13,393 bases of DNA from Actinomycetes bacterium (GCA_023418375.1 JAEZZV010000137.1:1-13393), one strand, 5' to 3'; shown: positions 1 to 9,117, counted from the first letter of the stretch. Program-made: numbers and translations. The notes: generated by a model from the sequence alone, not told the origin.

Positions 1-1
1 G

Positions 2-1018
2 GTCCGCGCCGCCCTGGGCACCGCCCTCGCGCTCGCGCTCCTCGCCGCATGCGCCGGCACCACCCCCGCCGAGGACCCCGCCGACGCACACGTGACCGCC
101 GAGGCGGACGCCCCGGCCGCCGGCGCCACGCCGCCGGAGGCCCGGTTCCCGGTCACGGTGGACAACTGTGGCGTCGAGGTCACGCTCGACGCTCCCCCGC
201 AGCGCGTCGTGACGATCAAGTCCAGCGCGACCGAGATGCTCCTGGCCCTCGGCGTCGGAGACCGCATCGTCGGCACCGGATTCCCGGACGGCCCGGTCCC
301 CCCGGAGTGGGCCGACGCCGCCGCGAGCCTGCCTGTCCTGTCGGACCGCGTGCCCGCCGCCGAGGTCGTGCTCGGCACCGAGCCCGACCTGGTGTACGCG
401 GGCTGGGAGTCGAACCTCACGGCCGAAGGCGCGGGCGACCGCGCCACCCTCGCCGACCTGGGCGTGGCGACCTACGTCGCGCCGTCGGCGTGCAAGGACC
501 CGGCGTACCAGCCGGACCGGCTGACCTTCGACGCGGTGTTCGCCGAGATCACCGAGGTCGCGTCGCTGCTCGGCGTCCACGAGGCCGCCGACGCCCTGGT
601 CGCCGAGCAGCGCGCCGCTCTCGACGCCCTGGTGCCCGACGACCGGGGGCTGACGGCACTCTGGTACTCCTCCGGCACCGACATCCCGTACGTGGGCGCC
701 GGCATCGGCGCGCCCCAGATGCTCATGGACGCGGTCGGCCTGACGAACATCGCCGGGGAGGTCCCCGACACGTGGACCTCGTTCGCCTGGGAGCAGGTCG
801 CGGCGGTGGACCCGGACGTGATCGTGCTCGTCGACGCGGACTGGAACACCGCCGACGCCAAGCGCGAGCTCCTGACCACCAGCCCGGTGACGGCGAACCT
901 CACGGCCGTGCGGGAGGGCCGGTTCCTCGTGGTGCCGTTCGCCGCCTCCGAGGCCGGCGTGCGCAACGTGCCGGCGGCCGTCGACCTCGCCGCACAGCTG
1001 GCGGCCCTGGACCTGTGA
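2..1018 (+). CDS. Substrate-binding lipoprotein of a putative F420-0 ABC importer (5' partial)
   Basis: This is the extracellular solute-binding protein of a FecB/BtuF-type importer (Periplasmic_binding_2 fold). The open frame already runs at the window edge, so the start lies just upstream; 338 residues are visible, near the usual full length. The visible N-terminus is a hydrophobic signal segment ending in a lipobox (LLAAC, Cys codon 50-52), so the protein is probably a lipid-anchored, membrane-bound receptor. Two further cysteines, in VDNCG and SACKD, could form a disulfide. The segment after VDNCG (PQRVVTIKSSATEMLLALG) is the typical start of lobe 1. The TGA stop overlaps the permease GTG by 4 nt. 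The call as F420-0 receptor rests on resemblance to the TIGRFAM-proposed F420-0 binding family and on nearby CofE and an F420 oxidoreductase. A siderophore, heme or cobalamin receptor is the alternative. An internal GTG at 92 is not the start because it would remove the lipobox. Confidence 0.85.
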   Translation, partial: VRAALGTALALALLAACAGTTPAEDPADAHVTAEADAPAAGATPPEARFPVTVDNCGVEVTLDAPPQRVVTIKSSATEMLLALGVGDRIVGTGFPDGPVPPEWADAAASLPVLSDRVPAAEVVLGTEPDLVYAGWESNLTAEGAGDRATLADLGVATYVAPSACKDPAYQPDRLTFDAVFAEITEVASLLGVHEAADALVAEQRAALDALVPDDRGLTALWYSSGTDIPYVGAGIGAPQMLMDAVGLTNIAGEVPDTWTSFAWEQVAAVDPDVIVLVDADWNTADAKRELLTTSPVTANLTAVREGRFLVVPFAASEAGVRNVPAAVDLAAQLAALDL

Positions 1019-2076
1019 TTGACAGTCCGGCACCGGCCCGACGCCGGGCCCCCACGGCGCTGGCCCTGGTCGCTGCGGCGATGCTGCTGGTGGCGTCCAT
1101 GACGCTCGCCGTGACGATCGGGCCCGCGGACCTCGCTCCTGCCGACGTCTGGCGCTCGATCGTCGACCACCTGGCCGCGCTGCTGGGCGGCGGCACCACC
1201 GAGCCCGCGCTCGGCGTCCTGCGCGACGGCATCGTCTGGGAGCTGCGCCTGCCGCGGGTCCTTTCGGCCGCGGCGGTCGGGGCGGGGCTGGCGGTGTGCG
1301 GGGCGGTCATGCAGAGCCTGACCCGCAACCCGCTCGCGGACCCGTACCTCCTCGGCCTCTCGTCCGGCGCGTCCCTCGGGGCCGTGGCCGTGCTCGTGCT
1401 CGGTGTCGGGGTGCTGCTGCCCGTGGCGGCGTTCGCAGGGGCGCTGGTCGCGATGGTCGCCGCGCTGGCTCTCGCGGGCACCGGGGGGACGATCACGCCG
1501 GGCCGGGCGGTCCTGGCCGGTCTCGCGGTCGCCCAGCTCGCGGCCGCCGCGACGTCCTTCGTCATCTTCTGGTCGGCCACAGGGGACTCCTACCGGGAGA
1601 TCCTCGCGTGGCTCATGGGATCGCTTGCGGGGGCGGACTGGCCGGCCGTCGGCATCGCGCTCGGCGCGACGGGCGTCCTCGGCACCGGCCTGGCGCTCCA
1701 GGGCCGCACGCTCGACGCGTTCGCGTTCGGCGACACCGCTGCGGCCGCGCTGGGCATCGACGTGACTCGCACCCGCTGGACGCTCCTGACCGTCGTCGCG
1801 CTGCTCACCGGCGCGCTGGTGGCGGTGAGCGGCTCGATCGGCTTCGTCGGGCTCGCGCTGCCGCACGCCGTGCGGTTCGTCGTCGGCGCGGCGCACCGTC
1901 GACTCCTGCCCCTGTCGGCGCTGGCCGGCGCGACCTTCCTCGTCTGGGCGGACACGGTGGCGCGGACCTCGTTCGAGCCGCGCGAGCTACCCGTCGGCAT
2001 CGTGACGGCATTCCTCGGCGCGCCGGTGTTCGCCGTCCTGCTCTGGCGCAGCCGGCACGCGGGGGCCGACGCATGA
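1015..2076 (+). CDS. FecCD/BtuC-family permease of the putative F420-0 importer
   Basis: This is the membrane channel subunit of the importer, 353 aa from GTG 1015. That start gives a GTGA overlap with the preceding stop, and the first membrane segment begins about 14 residues later, as usual for the family. An open frame continues upstream but is Arg/Gly-rich shadow sequence. The protein is mostly hydrophobic with about nine or ten membrane segments. It carries the FecCD signature near residues 104-122 (RNPLADPYLLGLSSGASLGA) and a conserved late segment (SGSIGFVGLALPH). The ATPase start overlaps its stop by 4 nt (ATGA), so the three subunits are probably translationally coupled. The family (iron-siderophore, heme, B12) is certain from sequence. 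The F420-0 assignment is inferred from context and the overall resemblance of the three-gene set to the proposed F420-0 transporter. Confidence 0.88.
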   Translation: MIDSPAPARRRAPTALALVAAAMLLVASMTLAVTIGPADLAPADVWRSIVDHLAALLGGGTTEPALGVLRDGIVWELRLPRVLSAAAVGAGLAVCGAVMQSLTRNPLADPYLLGLSSGASLGAVAVLVLGVGVLLPVAAFAGALVAMVAALALAGTGGTITPGRAVLAGLAVAQLAAAATSFVIFWSATGDSYREILAWLMGSLAGADWPAVGIALGATGVLGTGLALQGRTLDAFAFGDTAAAALGIDVTRTRWTLLTVVALLTGALVAVSGSIGFVGLALPHAVRFVVGAAHRRLLPLSALAGATFLVWADTVARTSFEPRELPVGIVTAFLGAPVFAVLLWRSRHAGADA

Positions 2077-2840
2077 GCCTGCGCCTGACCGACCTGGACT
2101 GGTCCGCCGACGGCACGCGCGTGCTCGACGGGCTCACCGCCACGGCACCCGGCGGGCGGCTCACGGGCGTCCTCGGGCCCAACGGGGCGGGCAAGTCGAC
2201 CCTGCTCCGCATCCTGGCGGGCGTCCTGACGCCCGACGCCGGGGCCGCCACCCTCGACGGCGTCGACCTGCTCACCCAGCCACGCCGCGAGCGGGCACGC
2301 CGGGTGGCGTTCGTCGAGCAGGAGGCGGCCTCGACCCTGCCGCTGACCGTGCGCGACGCCGTCGAGCTGGGCCGTACGCCGCACCTCGCGCGGTGGGGCG
2401 GGCTCACCGCCGCGGACCATCAGGCGGTGGACGCCGCCCTGGCGTCCGCGGGCGTCTCCGCGTTCGCGGGTCGCGCTCTCGCCACGCTCTCGGGCGGCGA
2501 GCGTCAGCGCGCCCACCTGGCGCGGGCGCTCGCCCAGGAGCCCCGCCTGCTCCTGCTGGACGAGCCGACCAACCATCTCGACGTGCGGGCCCGCCTCGGG
2601 CTGCTGCGCCTGCTCGAGCGCCTGACCGCCGACGACGTGACGGTGGTCGCCGCCCTGCACGATCTCAACCTCGCCGCGGCGGCGTGCGACCACGTGGTCC
2701 TCGTCGAGGCCGGTCGGGTGGTCGCGGAGGGCACGGTCGACGAGGTCCTGGTGCCGGACGTCCTGGAGCCCGTCTACCGCGTCCGCTTCGACCTGCTCAC
2801 CCACCCCCGGACCGGGCGGCCCGTCCTGACCGCGTCCTGA
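2073..2840 (+). CDS. ABC ATPase of the putative F420-0 importer (FepC/BtuD family)
   Basis: This cytoplasmic ATPase powers the importer and is 255 aa from ATG 2073. Visible motifs, in order, are Walker A GPNGAGKST (residues 35-43), a Q-loop in FVEQEA, the signature LSGGERQR (from residue 139), Walker B LLLLDEPTN (Asp163, Glu164) and the H-loop LHDLN (His196). All catalytic residues are present. The early Asp-Leu-Asp-Trp strand and the short C-terminus without a regulatory domain fit FepC/HmuV/BtuD-type importers. It overlaps the permease stop by 4 nt and is the last gene of the transporter operon. A 65-nt gap without an obvious terminator separates it from the next same-strand gene, so read-through is possible. 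The transport class is clear; the substrate is inferred. Confidence 0.88.
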   Translation: MSLRLTDLDWSADGTRVLDGLTATAPGGRLTGVLGPNGAGKSTLLRILAGVLTPDAGAATLDGVDLLTQPRRERARRVAFVEQEAASTLPLTVRDAVELGRTPHLARWGGLTAADHQAVDAALASAGVSAFAGRALATLSGGERQRAHLARALAQEPRLLLLDEPTNHLDVRARLGLLRLLERLTADDVTVVAALHDLNLAAAACDHVVLVEAGRVVAEGTVDEVLVPDVLEPVYRVRFDLLTHPRTGRPVLTAS

Positions 2841-2905
2841 CGCGGCCGCGGTGCGCTCGACCCGCGCGCCTTCTCTCCCGACGCCCACCGGTGCACGATG
2901 GCCCG

Positions 2906-3472
2906 ATGACACTCTGGCTCACGGGCGACGCGGAGGCCGACCGCCTCCTGGACTCCGACCCGTTCGCCCTGCTGCTCGGGATGCTCCTGGACCAGCAGGT
3001 GCCGATGGAGACCGCGTTCGCCGGCCCGCGCAAGATCGCCGACCGGATGGGCGGCCTGGACCCCGCCCGCATCGCGGACGCCGACCCGCAGGACTTCGCT
3101 GCGTTGTGCACCACGCCGCCGGCCGTGCACCGCTTCCCCGGCTCGATGGCGGCGCGCATCCAGGCGGTGGCCCGGGCGGTGGTCGACGAGTACGACGGCG
3201 ACGTGGCCAGGCTGTGGACCGACGGCGACCCCGACGGCCCGGAGGTGCTGCGGCGCCTGCGGGCGCTGCCGGGGTTCGGCGAGCAGAAGGCGCGCATCTT
3301 CCTGGCCCTGCTCGGCAAGCGGCGCGGCGTGACGCCCGCGGGCTGGCGCGACGCGGCCGGCGCCTACGGCGACGCCGAGTACCGGTCGATCGCCGATGTC
3401 ACGGACGCGGACTCCCTCGCCCGCGTCCGGGCCACGAAGAAGGCGGCCAAGGCGGCGGCCAAGGCCGGCTGA
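2906..3472 (+). CDS. HhH-GPD family DNA-glycosylase-like protein of unknown function
   Basis: This 188-aa protein matches the small, conserved actinobacterial HhH-GPD family (TIGR03252 type), whose members have no established substrate. The N-terminal helix contains GMLLDQQVPMETAFAGP, typical of that family. A helix-hairpin-helix (LRALPGFGEQKARIF) lies about two-thirds along. Aligned by eye with endonuclease III, the lyase lysine position is Gln, and no Asp stands where the catalytic GPD Asp should be (TPAGW). No iron-sulfur cysteines are present. It may therefore bind DNA without standard glycosylase chemistry. The C-terminus is a Lys/Ala tail (KKAAKAAAKAG), possibly for nucleic-acid contact. 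I chose ATG 2906; an in-frame GTG at 2891 is the alternative, and neither has a clear ribosome site. It ends 13 nt from the convergent cofE stop. Confidence 0.8.
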   Translation: MTLWLTGDAEADRLLDSDPFALLLGMLLDQQVPMETAFAGPRKIADRMGGLDPARIADADPQDFAALCTTPPAVHRFPGSMAARIQAVARAVVDEYDGDVARLWTDGDPDGPEVLRRLRALPGFGEQKARIFLALLGKRRGVTPAGWRDAAGAYGDAEYRSIADVTDADSLARVRATKKAAKAAAKAG

Positions 3473-3485
3473 CGACCCGGATGGG

Positions 3486-4295
3486 TCAGCGGTCGGGCGC
3501 CCCGCGGCGGGCGCCGTCGGCGAGCCCACGCTCGTACGCCTGGTCGGTCCCCTCGCGGAACAGGTCGTCGGCGGGCGCGCGGACGAGGGCGCGGGCGCCA
3601 GGCCCGTCGTCGGCCGTCACGTAGCGGCCGAGCCCGCGCACGACGGCGACCGGCAGCCCTGCGCTCTTGCCGCGGACCAGCTCGGTGGCCGCGGCGACCT
3701 CGTCGGCGACGGCCGTCACGGTGACCGTGAGCGGGCGGCCGTGCGCGTCGACGCTGCCGCGCAGGTCGTCGAGCACCTGCAGGCCCGCGGCGCCGATCGC
3801 GATGTCGACGAGCCCTTCACGCCAGGCCCGACCGGCGGTGTCCGTGACCACGACGGCGAGCCGGACCCCGAACCGGGCCGCCAGGGCCGAACGCAGCCCG
3901 CGTGCCGACGCGTCCGGGTCCTGCGGCAGCAGGAGGACGGTCCCGTCGGGAGTGTTGCTGGCGTCGACGCCCGCGGCGGCCATCACGAGGCCCTGGGGGT
4001 TCTCCACGATCCGCAGCGGGGGCAGGCCGGGCCGCGGGCGGGTGGCGACCACGCGCACCGTCTGGTCGGTGATCGCCTCCTCGCGGTCGGCGGCGGCGAG
4101 CACGCGCCCCTCGGCCTTGGAGACGACCTTGCTGGTCACCGCGACGACGTCGCCGTCCGTGACGCCGCCGTCGGCTGCCAGGACGTCGCCGACCAGGCGC
4201 GCGAGGTCGTCGCCCGGCCGGACCTCGGGCATGCCGGGCGGGGCCCAGACGGCGAGCCCCCCGGGCGCGGGCGGCGCGGCCCCCGTGCCCCTCAC
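3486..4295 (-). CDS. cofE: Coenzyme F420-0:L-glutamate ligase
   Basis: CofE adds L-glutamate residues to F420-0, using GTP and divalent metal, to make F420-1, F420-2 and longer forms that stay in the cell. The 269-aa protein shows the family blocks in order: PEVRPGDDLARL (residues 23-34), DVVAVTSKVVSKAEGR (49-64), IVENPQGLVMAAAGVDASN (96-114), LLPQDPDASAR (122-132), VVVTDTAGRAWREG (148-161), then AVADE and PVAVVRGLG. Asp111 and Asp152 sit in the acidic motifs expected to hold metal. It has only the ligase domain, unlike mycobacterial FbiB, which carries an added C-terminal FMN-binding domain. The GTG start at 4295 overlaps the oxidoreductase TGA by 4 nt, so the two are probably coupled; the open frame upstream of this is shadow sequence. 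It faces the proposed F420-0 importer operon. Confidence 0.93.
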   Translation of the reverse strand: MRGTGAAPPAPGGLAVWAPPGMPEVRPGDDLARLVGDVLAADGGVTDGDVVAVTSKVVSKAEGRVLAAADREEAITDQTVRVVATRPRPGLPPLRIVENPQGLVMAAAGVDASNTPDGTVLLLPQDPDASARGLRSALAARFGVRLAVVVTDTAGRAWREGLVDIAIGAAGLQVLDDLRGSVDAHGRPLTVTVTAVADEVAAATELVRGKSAGLPVAVVRGLGRYVTADDGPGARALVRAPADDLFREGTDQAYERGLADGARRGAPDR

Positions 4296-5293
4296 CGGTG
4301 CAGCTTCGGCAGCACCTCGCGGCCGAAGACCTCGATCCACTCCCGCTGGTTGCGGCCGACGTTGTGCAGGTAGACGCGGTCGAAGCCGAGGTCGACGTAC
4401 CGCTGCAGCTCGGCGCGGTGGACGTCCGGGTCGCCGGAGATCACCATGCGGCCCTCGAAGTCCTCGGGGCGCACGAGTCGCGCCATCTGCTCGAAGTCGT
4501 GCGGCGACCGGATGTCGCCCTTGGGGAACTTCATGCCCCCGTTCGGCCACTGGTCGAGCGCGTTCGCCAGGGCCTCCTCGTCGGTCGCGGCCCACGAGAG
4601 GTGCACCTGGAGAGCGCGCGGCATCGCGGACGGGTCCTTGCCGGCCTCGCGCGCGCCCTCGTCGAACCGCGCGAACAGCCCCGAGATCTTCTCGAGGGGC
4701 GCACCCACGGTGATCAGCCCGTCCGCGTGGCGACCCGCCCGCTTCGCCGTCACCGGCCCCGCCGTCGCCACGAGGATCTCGGGTGGGGTCGGCGGCATCG
4801 TCCACAGCCGGGTGGACTCCAGCCGGTAGTACGTCCCCGCATGCTTGACGTCCTTGCCGGCCAGCGAGCCCGTGAAGAGCTTGCTGATGATCTCGATGGC
4901 CTCGAACATCCGGTTGATGCGCTCGGGCGCCTCGGGCCAGTAGGTGCCCAGGATGTGCTCGTTGAGAGCCTCCCCCGAGCCCAGGCCCAGCCAGTGCCGG
5001 CCGGGGTACATCGCGGCGAGCGTCGCGGACGCCTGCGCGACCATCGCAGGGTGCCAGCGGAACGTCGGCGCGGTGACGCCCGGCCCGAGGTCACCCCGCG
5101 TCCGCTCGCCGAGCGCGGCCAGCACGTTCCAGACGAACGAGCTCTGGCCCTGCGCCGGCACCCACGGCTGGAAGTGGTCGGCCGCCATGACGCCGGAGAA
5201 GCCGTGCGTCTCCGCGTGCGCCGCCAGGTCGAGGATCTCGGTCGGGTGGAACTGCTCCAGCGCCGCCGCGTACCCGATGGTCAACCCCGCCAT
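4292..5293 (-). CDS. LLM-class F420-dependent oxidoreductase, FGD-like (G6PDH-type family)
   Basis: This is a luciferase-fold enzyme that moves hydride between a substrate and coenzyme F420, 333 aa from ATG 5293. It is collinear with mycobacterial F420-dependent glucose-6-phosphate dehydrogenase FGD1 (about 336 aa). The N-terminus LTIGYAAALEQFHP and the active-site motif DHFQPW match, with Asp39, His40 and Trp44 at the same numbers I recall for FGD1, and GSGEALNE supplies the conserved Glu (108 here). By-eye alignment suggests that phosphate-binding lysines of FGD1 are not kept (K198 is replaced in TVGA; the KRW motif becomes GRM). The physiological substrate may therefore not be glucose-6-phosphate. 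A GAGGGGAC ribosome site precedes the ATG. It is the first gene of a pair with cofE. Family and cofactor are confident; the substrate is unknown. Confidence 0.9.
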   Translation of the reverse strand: MAGLTIGYAAALEQFHPTEILDLAAHAETHGFSGVMAADHFQPWVPAQGQSSFVWNVLAALGERTRGDLGPGVTAPTFRWHPAMVAQASATLAAMYPGRHWLGLGSGEALNEHILGTYWPEAPERINRMFEAIEIISKLFTGSLAGKDVKHAGTYYRLESTRLWTMPPTPPEILVATAGPVTAKRAGRHADGLITVGAPLEKISGLFARFDEGAREAGKDPSAMPRALQVHLSWAATDEEALANALDQWPNGGMKFPKGDIRSPHDFEQMARLVRPEDFEGRMVISGDPDVHRAELQRYVDLGFDRVYLHNVGRNQREWIEVFGREVLPKLHR

Positions 5294-5297
5294 CCAC

Positions 5298-5305
5298 GTC
5301 CCCTC
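5298..5305 (-). promoter_or_regulatory. Ribosome binding site of the LLM oxidoreductase
   Basis: On the minus strand GAGGGGAC ends 4 nt before the ATG at 5293. It supports that ATG as the start of the oxidoreductase. Confidence 0.65.
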
Positions 5306-5357
5306 GCCCGGCTGGGGCCGCGCGTCGGTGGCGGCCGCGTTCCTCGAACCCTACGCG

Positions 5358-5397
5358 TCCGGCCCGGTCGGCTCACGATCGAGCCGGCCGGGCCGGA
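5358..5397 (-). terminator. 17-bp hairpin between the FtsX permease and the LLM oxidoreductase
   Basis: The arms 5358-5374 and 5381-5397 are complementary over 17 positions around the 6-nt loop ACGATC. One pair, 5368/5387, is G-U if read as plus-strand RNA and an A/C mismatch in minus-strand RNA. No T-tract follows on either side. It lies just downstream of the stronger hairpin at 5415-5460. It may be a backup terminator of the ABC operon or a structure in the leader of the oxidoreductase transcript. The structure is seen; its role is inferred. Confidence 0.45.
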
Positions 5398-5414
5398 ACG
5401 GGGAGACGTACTCC

Positions 5415-5460
5415 CGCGCGGGGCGCCGCCGGTCCCTCCCACCGGACGGCGCCCCGCGCG
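5415..5460 (-). terminator. Strong GC terminator after the FtsX-type permease
   Basis: Arms 5415-5433 and 5441-5460 form a 19-bp stem broken only by one bulged A (5446), with the 7-nt loop CCCTCCC. On the minus strand the hairpin begins 6 nt after the permease stop codon. There is no T-tract, which is common for actinobacterial terminators. Position and stability make it the likely end of the ABC ATPase-permease transcript. Confidence 0.7.
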
Positions 5461-5466
5461 TGGGTG

Positions 5467-8000
5467 TCACTCGTAGGCGATGGCCTCGAGGACGTCCATG
5501 CGGGCGGCCCGGGCGGCGGGCCACACCGCGGCGACACCGCCGACCACGACCGCGAGCCCGAGCAGGGTCGCGAGCGAGCCCCACGGGATGACGAGGGAGG
5601 TCAGGCCCTCGTCGGCGAAGATCGTCGGCAGGGTCGCGGCCAGACCGGCGCCCACCCCGATACCCAGCACCGTGCCGAACACCGCCGTGAGCACCGACTC
5701 GATCGTGACGACCGTGGCCAGCTGCAGCCGGCCGAGGCCGACCGCCCGGAGCAGGCCGATCTCCCGCGTCCGCTCGGAGATCGACAGCGCGAGCGTGTTC
5801 ACGATGCCGAGGACCGCGATGACGATCGACAGGCCGAGCAGCGCGTACAGGATCACCAGCATCTGGTTCACCTGGTCGGCCATGGCGTCGCCGAACTCCT
5901 CGCCGTCCATGACCGAGACCACGACGTACGGCTTGGCGACCTCGGTGATCCCGGCACGCACGTCCTCGATCGCTGCGCCCGCGGCGGCGTCGACGAATAC
6001 GGTGTCCGTCACGGCCTCCTGGGGCGCGATCGCGGCGTCGAAGTCGCTCGCCTCCATGACCACCGGCATGCCGAGCATCCCGGAGTCGAAGATCCCGGCG
6101 ACGGTCACGTCGACCTCGCCGGCACCGCCGGCCACCGTGATCGTGTCGCCCACGACCCAGCCGTTCTCCTCCGCGTCCTCCATCTGCACGACGGCGCTCC
6201 CCTGAGCGAGCGCCGAGGCGTCGCCCGACTCGAACGGCACCTCGAGGGTCTCCTCGAAGAACCCCTGAGGCACGCCGAGCACAGCGGAGGACTCGCCGTC
6301 GATCATCGCCTGGGCCCCCACGCGCAGGTCGTCCACGCGCCCGACGCCGTCGACGGCTGCCAGGTCGTCGACGAGCTCGGCCGGGACGTCCCAGGTGGCC
6401 GACTGCAGGATGAGATCGGTCTTGGACTGGTTGTCGACCACGTCGCGCACCGAGGCCTGCGTCGAGGCCGCGATGACCGACGCCGCGCCGACCAGCGCCA
6501 TGCCGATCATCAGCGCGCCGGCGGTGCTTGCGGTCCGCTTGGGATGCCGCGCGACGTTGCCGCGCGCGAGACCGCCGAGCGGCCGGCCGAACCTGACGAC
6601 CGGCGCCGCGAGGACCGACAGCGCCGACGGCACCATGACGGGCGCCAGCATGAGCATCGCCACGATGATCCCGACGGCGCCGAGCCCGAGCAGCGAGCCG
6701 GCGTTGTCGGGGACCGAGACGGCCGCCGTGGCGACCGCCGCGATGCCGCCCGCGAGGAGCACGCCGCCGAGCGCGGTGCGCACCTTCGACGACCCGTCCT
6801 TGGTCGCGACCTCGTCGCGCATCGCCTCGACGGGCGCGGTGAGCGCGGCCCGCCGGGCCGGCACGAGCGCGGCCACGAGGCTGACCACCGTGCCGGTCAC
6901 CAGCGAGATCGCGACCGTGAAGCCGTCGATCGGGATGTCGCCGGACATCTCCATGCCCATGCCGGCGAACACGCTGCGCAGCACGGTCACCAGGCCGAGA
7001 CCCGCGCCCACGCCGAACACCGAGCCGATGACGCCGACCGCCGCGGCCTGGCCGAGCACCGAGGCGAAGACCTGGCTGGGCGAGGCGCCGACGGCGCGCA
7101 GCATCGCGAACTCGCGCTGGCGCTGCCGGACGACCATCTGGAACGTGTTGCTGATGATGAACGTGCCGACGAACAGGGCGATCGCCGCGAAGATCAGCAG
7201 GAACGTGGAGATGAAGCCGAGCATCGACTCCCACTGGTCACGGTTGCTGTCCCGCATCTGGTCGCCGGTCAGGACCGTGAGGTCCTGCGCCGACGCGTTG
7301 GTCGCCAGGGCCGCGTCGACGTCGCGCATGAGCTCGCTCTGCCCGACGCCGTCCTCGCCGTAGATCGTGAAGAGGCTCGTGGTGCGGTCCGGGGCGTACG
7401 CCGCGATCGCGGTGTCCATGTCGAGGCCGACCATGATGGCGCCCGCCATCGTCGCCTCGAAGCCGATCTCGCCGACGACCTGGACCTCGCGCACCTCGCC
7501 GGCGAGCACGACGGTGGTCGTGTCGCCCACGGCGAGGCCGGAGCGCTCGAGCGCCGAGGTCTCCAGGACGATCTCCCCCGGACCCTCGGGCATGCGCCCG
7601 TCCGCGATCGTCCCGCTCCGCTCGTCGGGGTGGATGCCCAGGCCGAAGCTCGGGGGGCCGCTGCTCATGACGGCGGTGCCGTCCTTGCCGACGAGGACGA
7701 TCGAGCCCTCGACGTCCGGGACGACGCCCGCGACGCCGTCGACCGCGCGGATCTCGTCCTCGAGGTCGATCGGGAGGTCGGCGTGGAGCGTGCCGCCCAT
7801 CTGCTGGTCGGTGCCGGTCTCGACGCCGCGCACGTACGCGTCGCCGTTGGTGCCGGCCTCGACGATGTCGTTGAAGGTGTTCTCCATCATCGCCCGGAGC
7901 GAGTAGGTGCCGGCGACGAACGCCACACCCAGCAGGACGGCGAGGATCGAGAGCAGGAACCTGCCCAGGTGGCTGCGGATCCCCCGCAGCGCGACCCGGG

Positions 8001-8004
<4 letters not shown>
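5467..8004 (-). CDS. ABC transporter permease with two FtsX domains (MacB/LolE-like)
   Basis: This is the membrane subunit of a type VII (MacB/LolCDE-like) ABC system, 845 aa from GTG 8004. After a cytoplasmic start (RGIRSHLGRF) come a first membrane helix (about 16-36) and a large extracytoplasmic MacB-type domain. A first FtsX unit spans about 262-390 (REFAMLRAVGASPSQVF). Extra helices near 412-460 and 494-515 lead to a second outer domain, and a second FtsX unit occupies about 712-845 (ERTREIGLLRAVGLGRLQ). This gives about ten helices, the duplicated layout common in actinobacteria. Such pumps act by mechanotransmission, exporting peptides, antibiotics or lipids or serving envelope functions; the substrate cannot be read from sequence. 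The GTG overlaps the ATPase stop by 4 nt, so the two subunits are coupled. A strong terminator follows directly. Confidence 0.93.
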
Positions 8005-8819
<815 letters not shown>

Positions 8820-8824
8820 GGGAG

Positions 8825-8832
8825 TTCCCTTC
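8825..8832 (-). promoter_or_regulatory. Ribosome binding site that decides the ATPase start
   Basis: The minus strand reads GAAGGGAA with 5 nt before GTG 8819. No comparable site precedes the in-frame ATG codons at 8903 and 8894, so the shorter ATPase protein is favoured. Confidence 0.65.
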
Positions 8833-8926
8833 GTAGGAATGCTTGGGGCTGGATCGACGTCGTCGTCGCGATGGCTCGATCCTGGCCGGGGCATGATCGG
8901 CACCGGATCAGGGAGCGCCCCGGAAC

Positions 8927-8960
8927 GACCCCTGAGAGCCGCCCGGGCGGCCTCAGGGTC
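8927..8960 (-). other. Hairpin in the leader or promoter region of the ABC operon
   Basis: Arms 8927-8942 and 8947-8960 pair over 14 positions with single bulges at 8931 and 8937 and the 4-nt loop CCGG. It lies 108-141 nt upstream of the ATPase GTG and contains two of the TCAGGG/CCCTGA boxes. It may simply reflect inverted operator half-sites, be a leader structure, or terminate transcription arriving from the MDR operon. Confidence 0.4.
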
Positions 8961-9030
8961 CGATGGGGGGAGACCGGCGGTCGCGCTCCCACTCCCCCGC
9001 GCTCTCCAGTCTCCTCCTGACCTCCGACAC

Positions 9031-9072
9031 GGTCACCGGGATTTCGGTCCCACGACGATCCCGCCGCTGACC
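9031..9072 (-). terminator. Possible terminator after the MDR oxidoreductase operon
   Basis: GGTCA (9031-9035) pairs with TGACC (9068-9072), and CGGGAT (9037-9042) pairs with ATCCCG (9058-9063), across an asymmetric internal loop. The structure lies about 45 nt past the MDR stop on the minus strand and lacks a T-tract. It is a weak candidate only. Confidence 0.25.
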
Positions 9073-9117
9073 TGCGCACACACCGCGCGGTCAGGGGTCA
9101 GGGGAGCGCCCTCGGGG

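Noticed and set aside
472..2912. Long minus-strand frames opposite the F420-0-type transporter genes
   Set aside because: No recognisable domain; the plus strand encodes complete transporter motifs there.
3474..3487. GACCC-GGAT-GGGTC hairpin between the convergent HhH-GPD and cofE genes
   Set aside because: Only a 5-bp stem overlapping the cofE stop codon; too weak to call a bidirectional terminator.
8820..8903. 28-residue N-terminal extension of the ABC ATPase
   Set aside because: Polar, non-family-like sequence with no ribosome site, whereas GTG 8819 has one.
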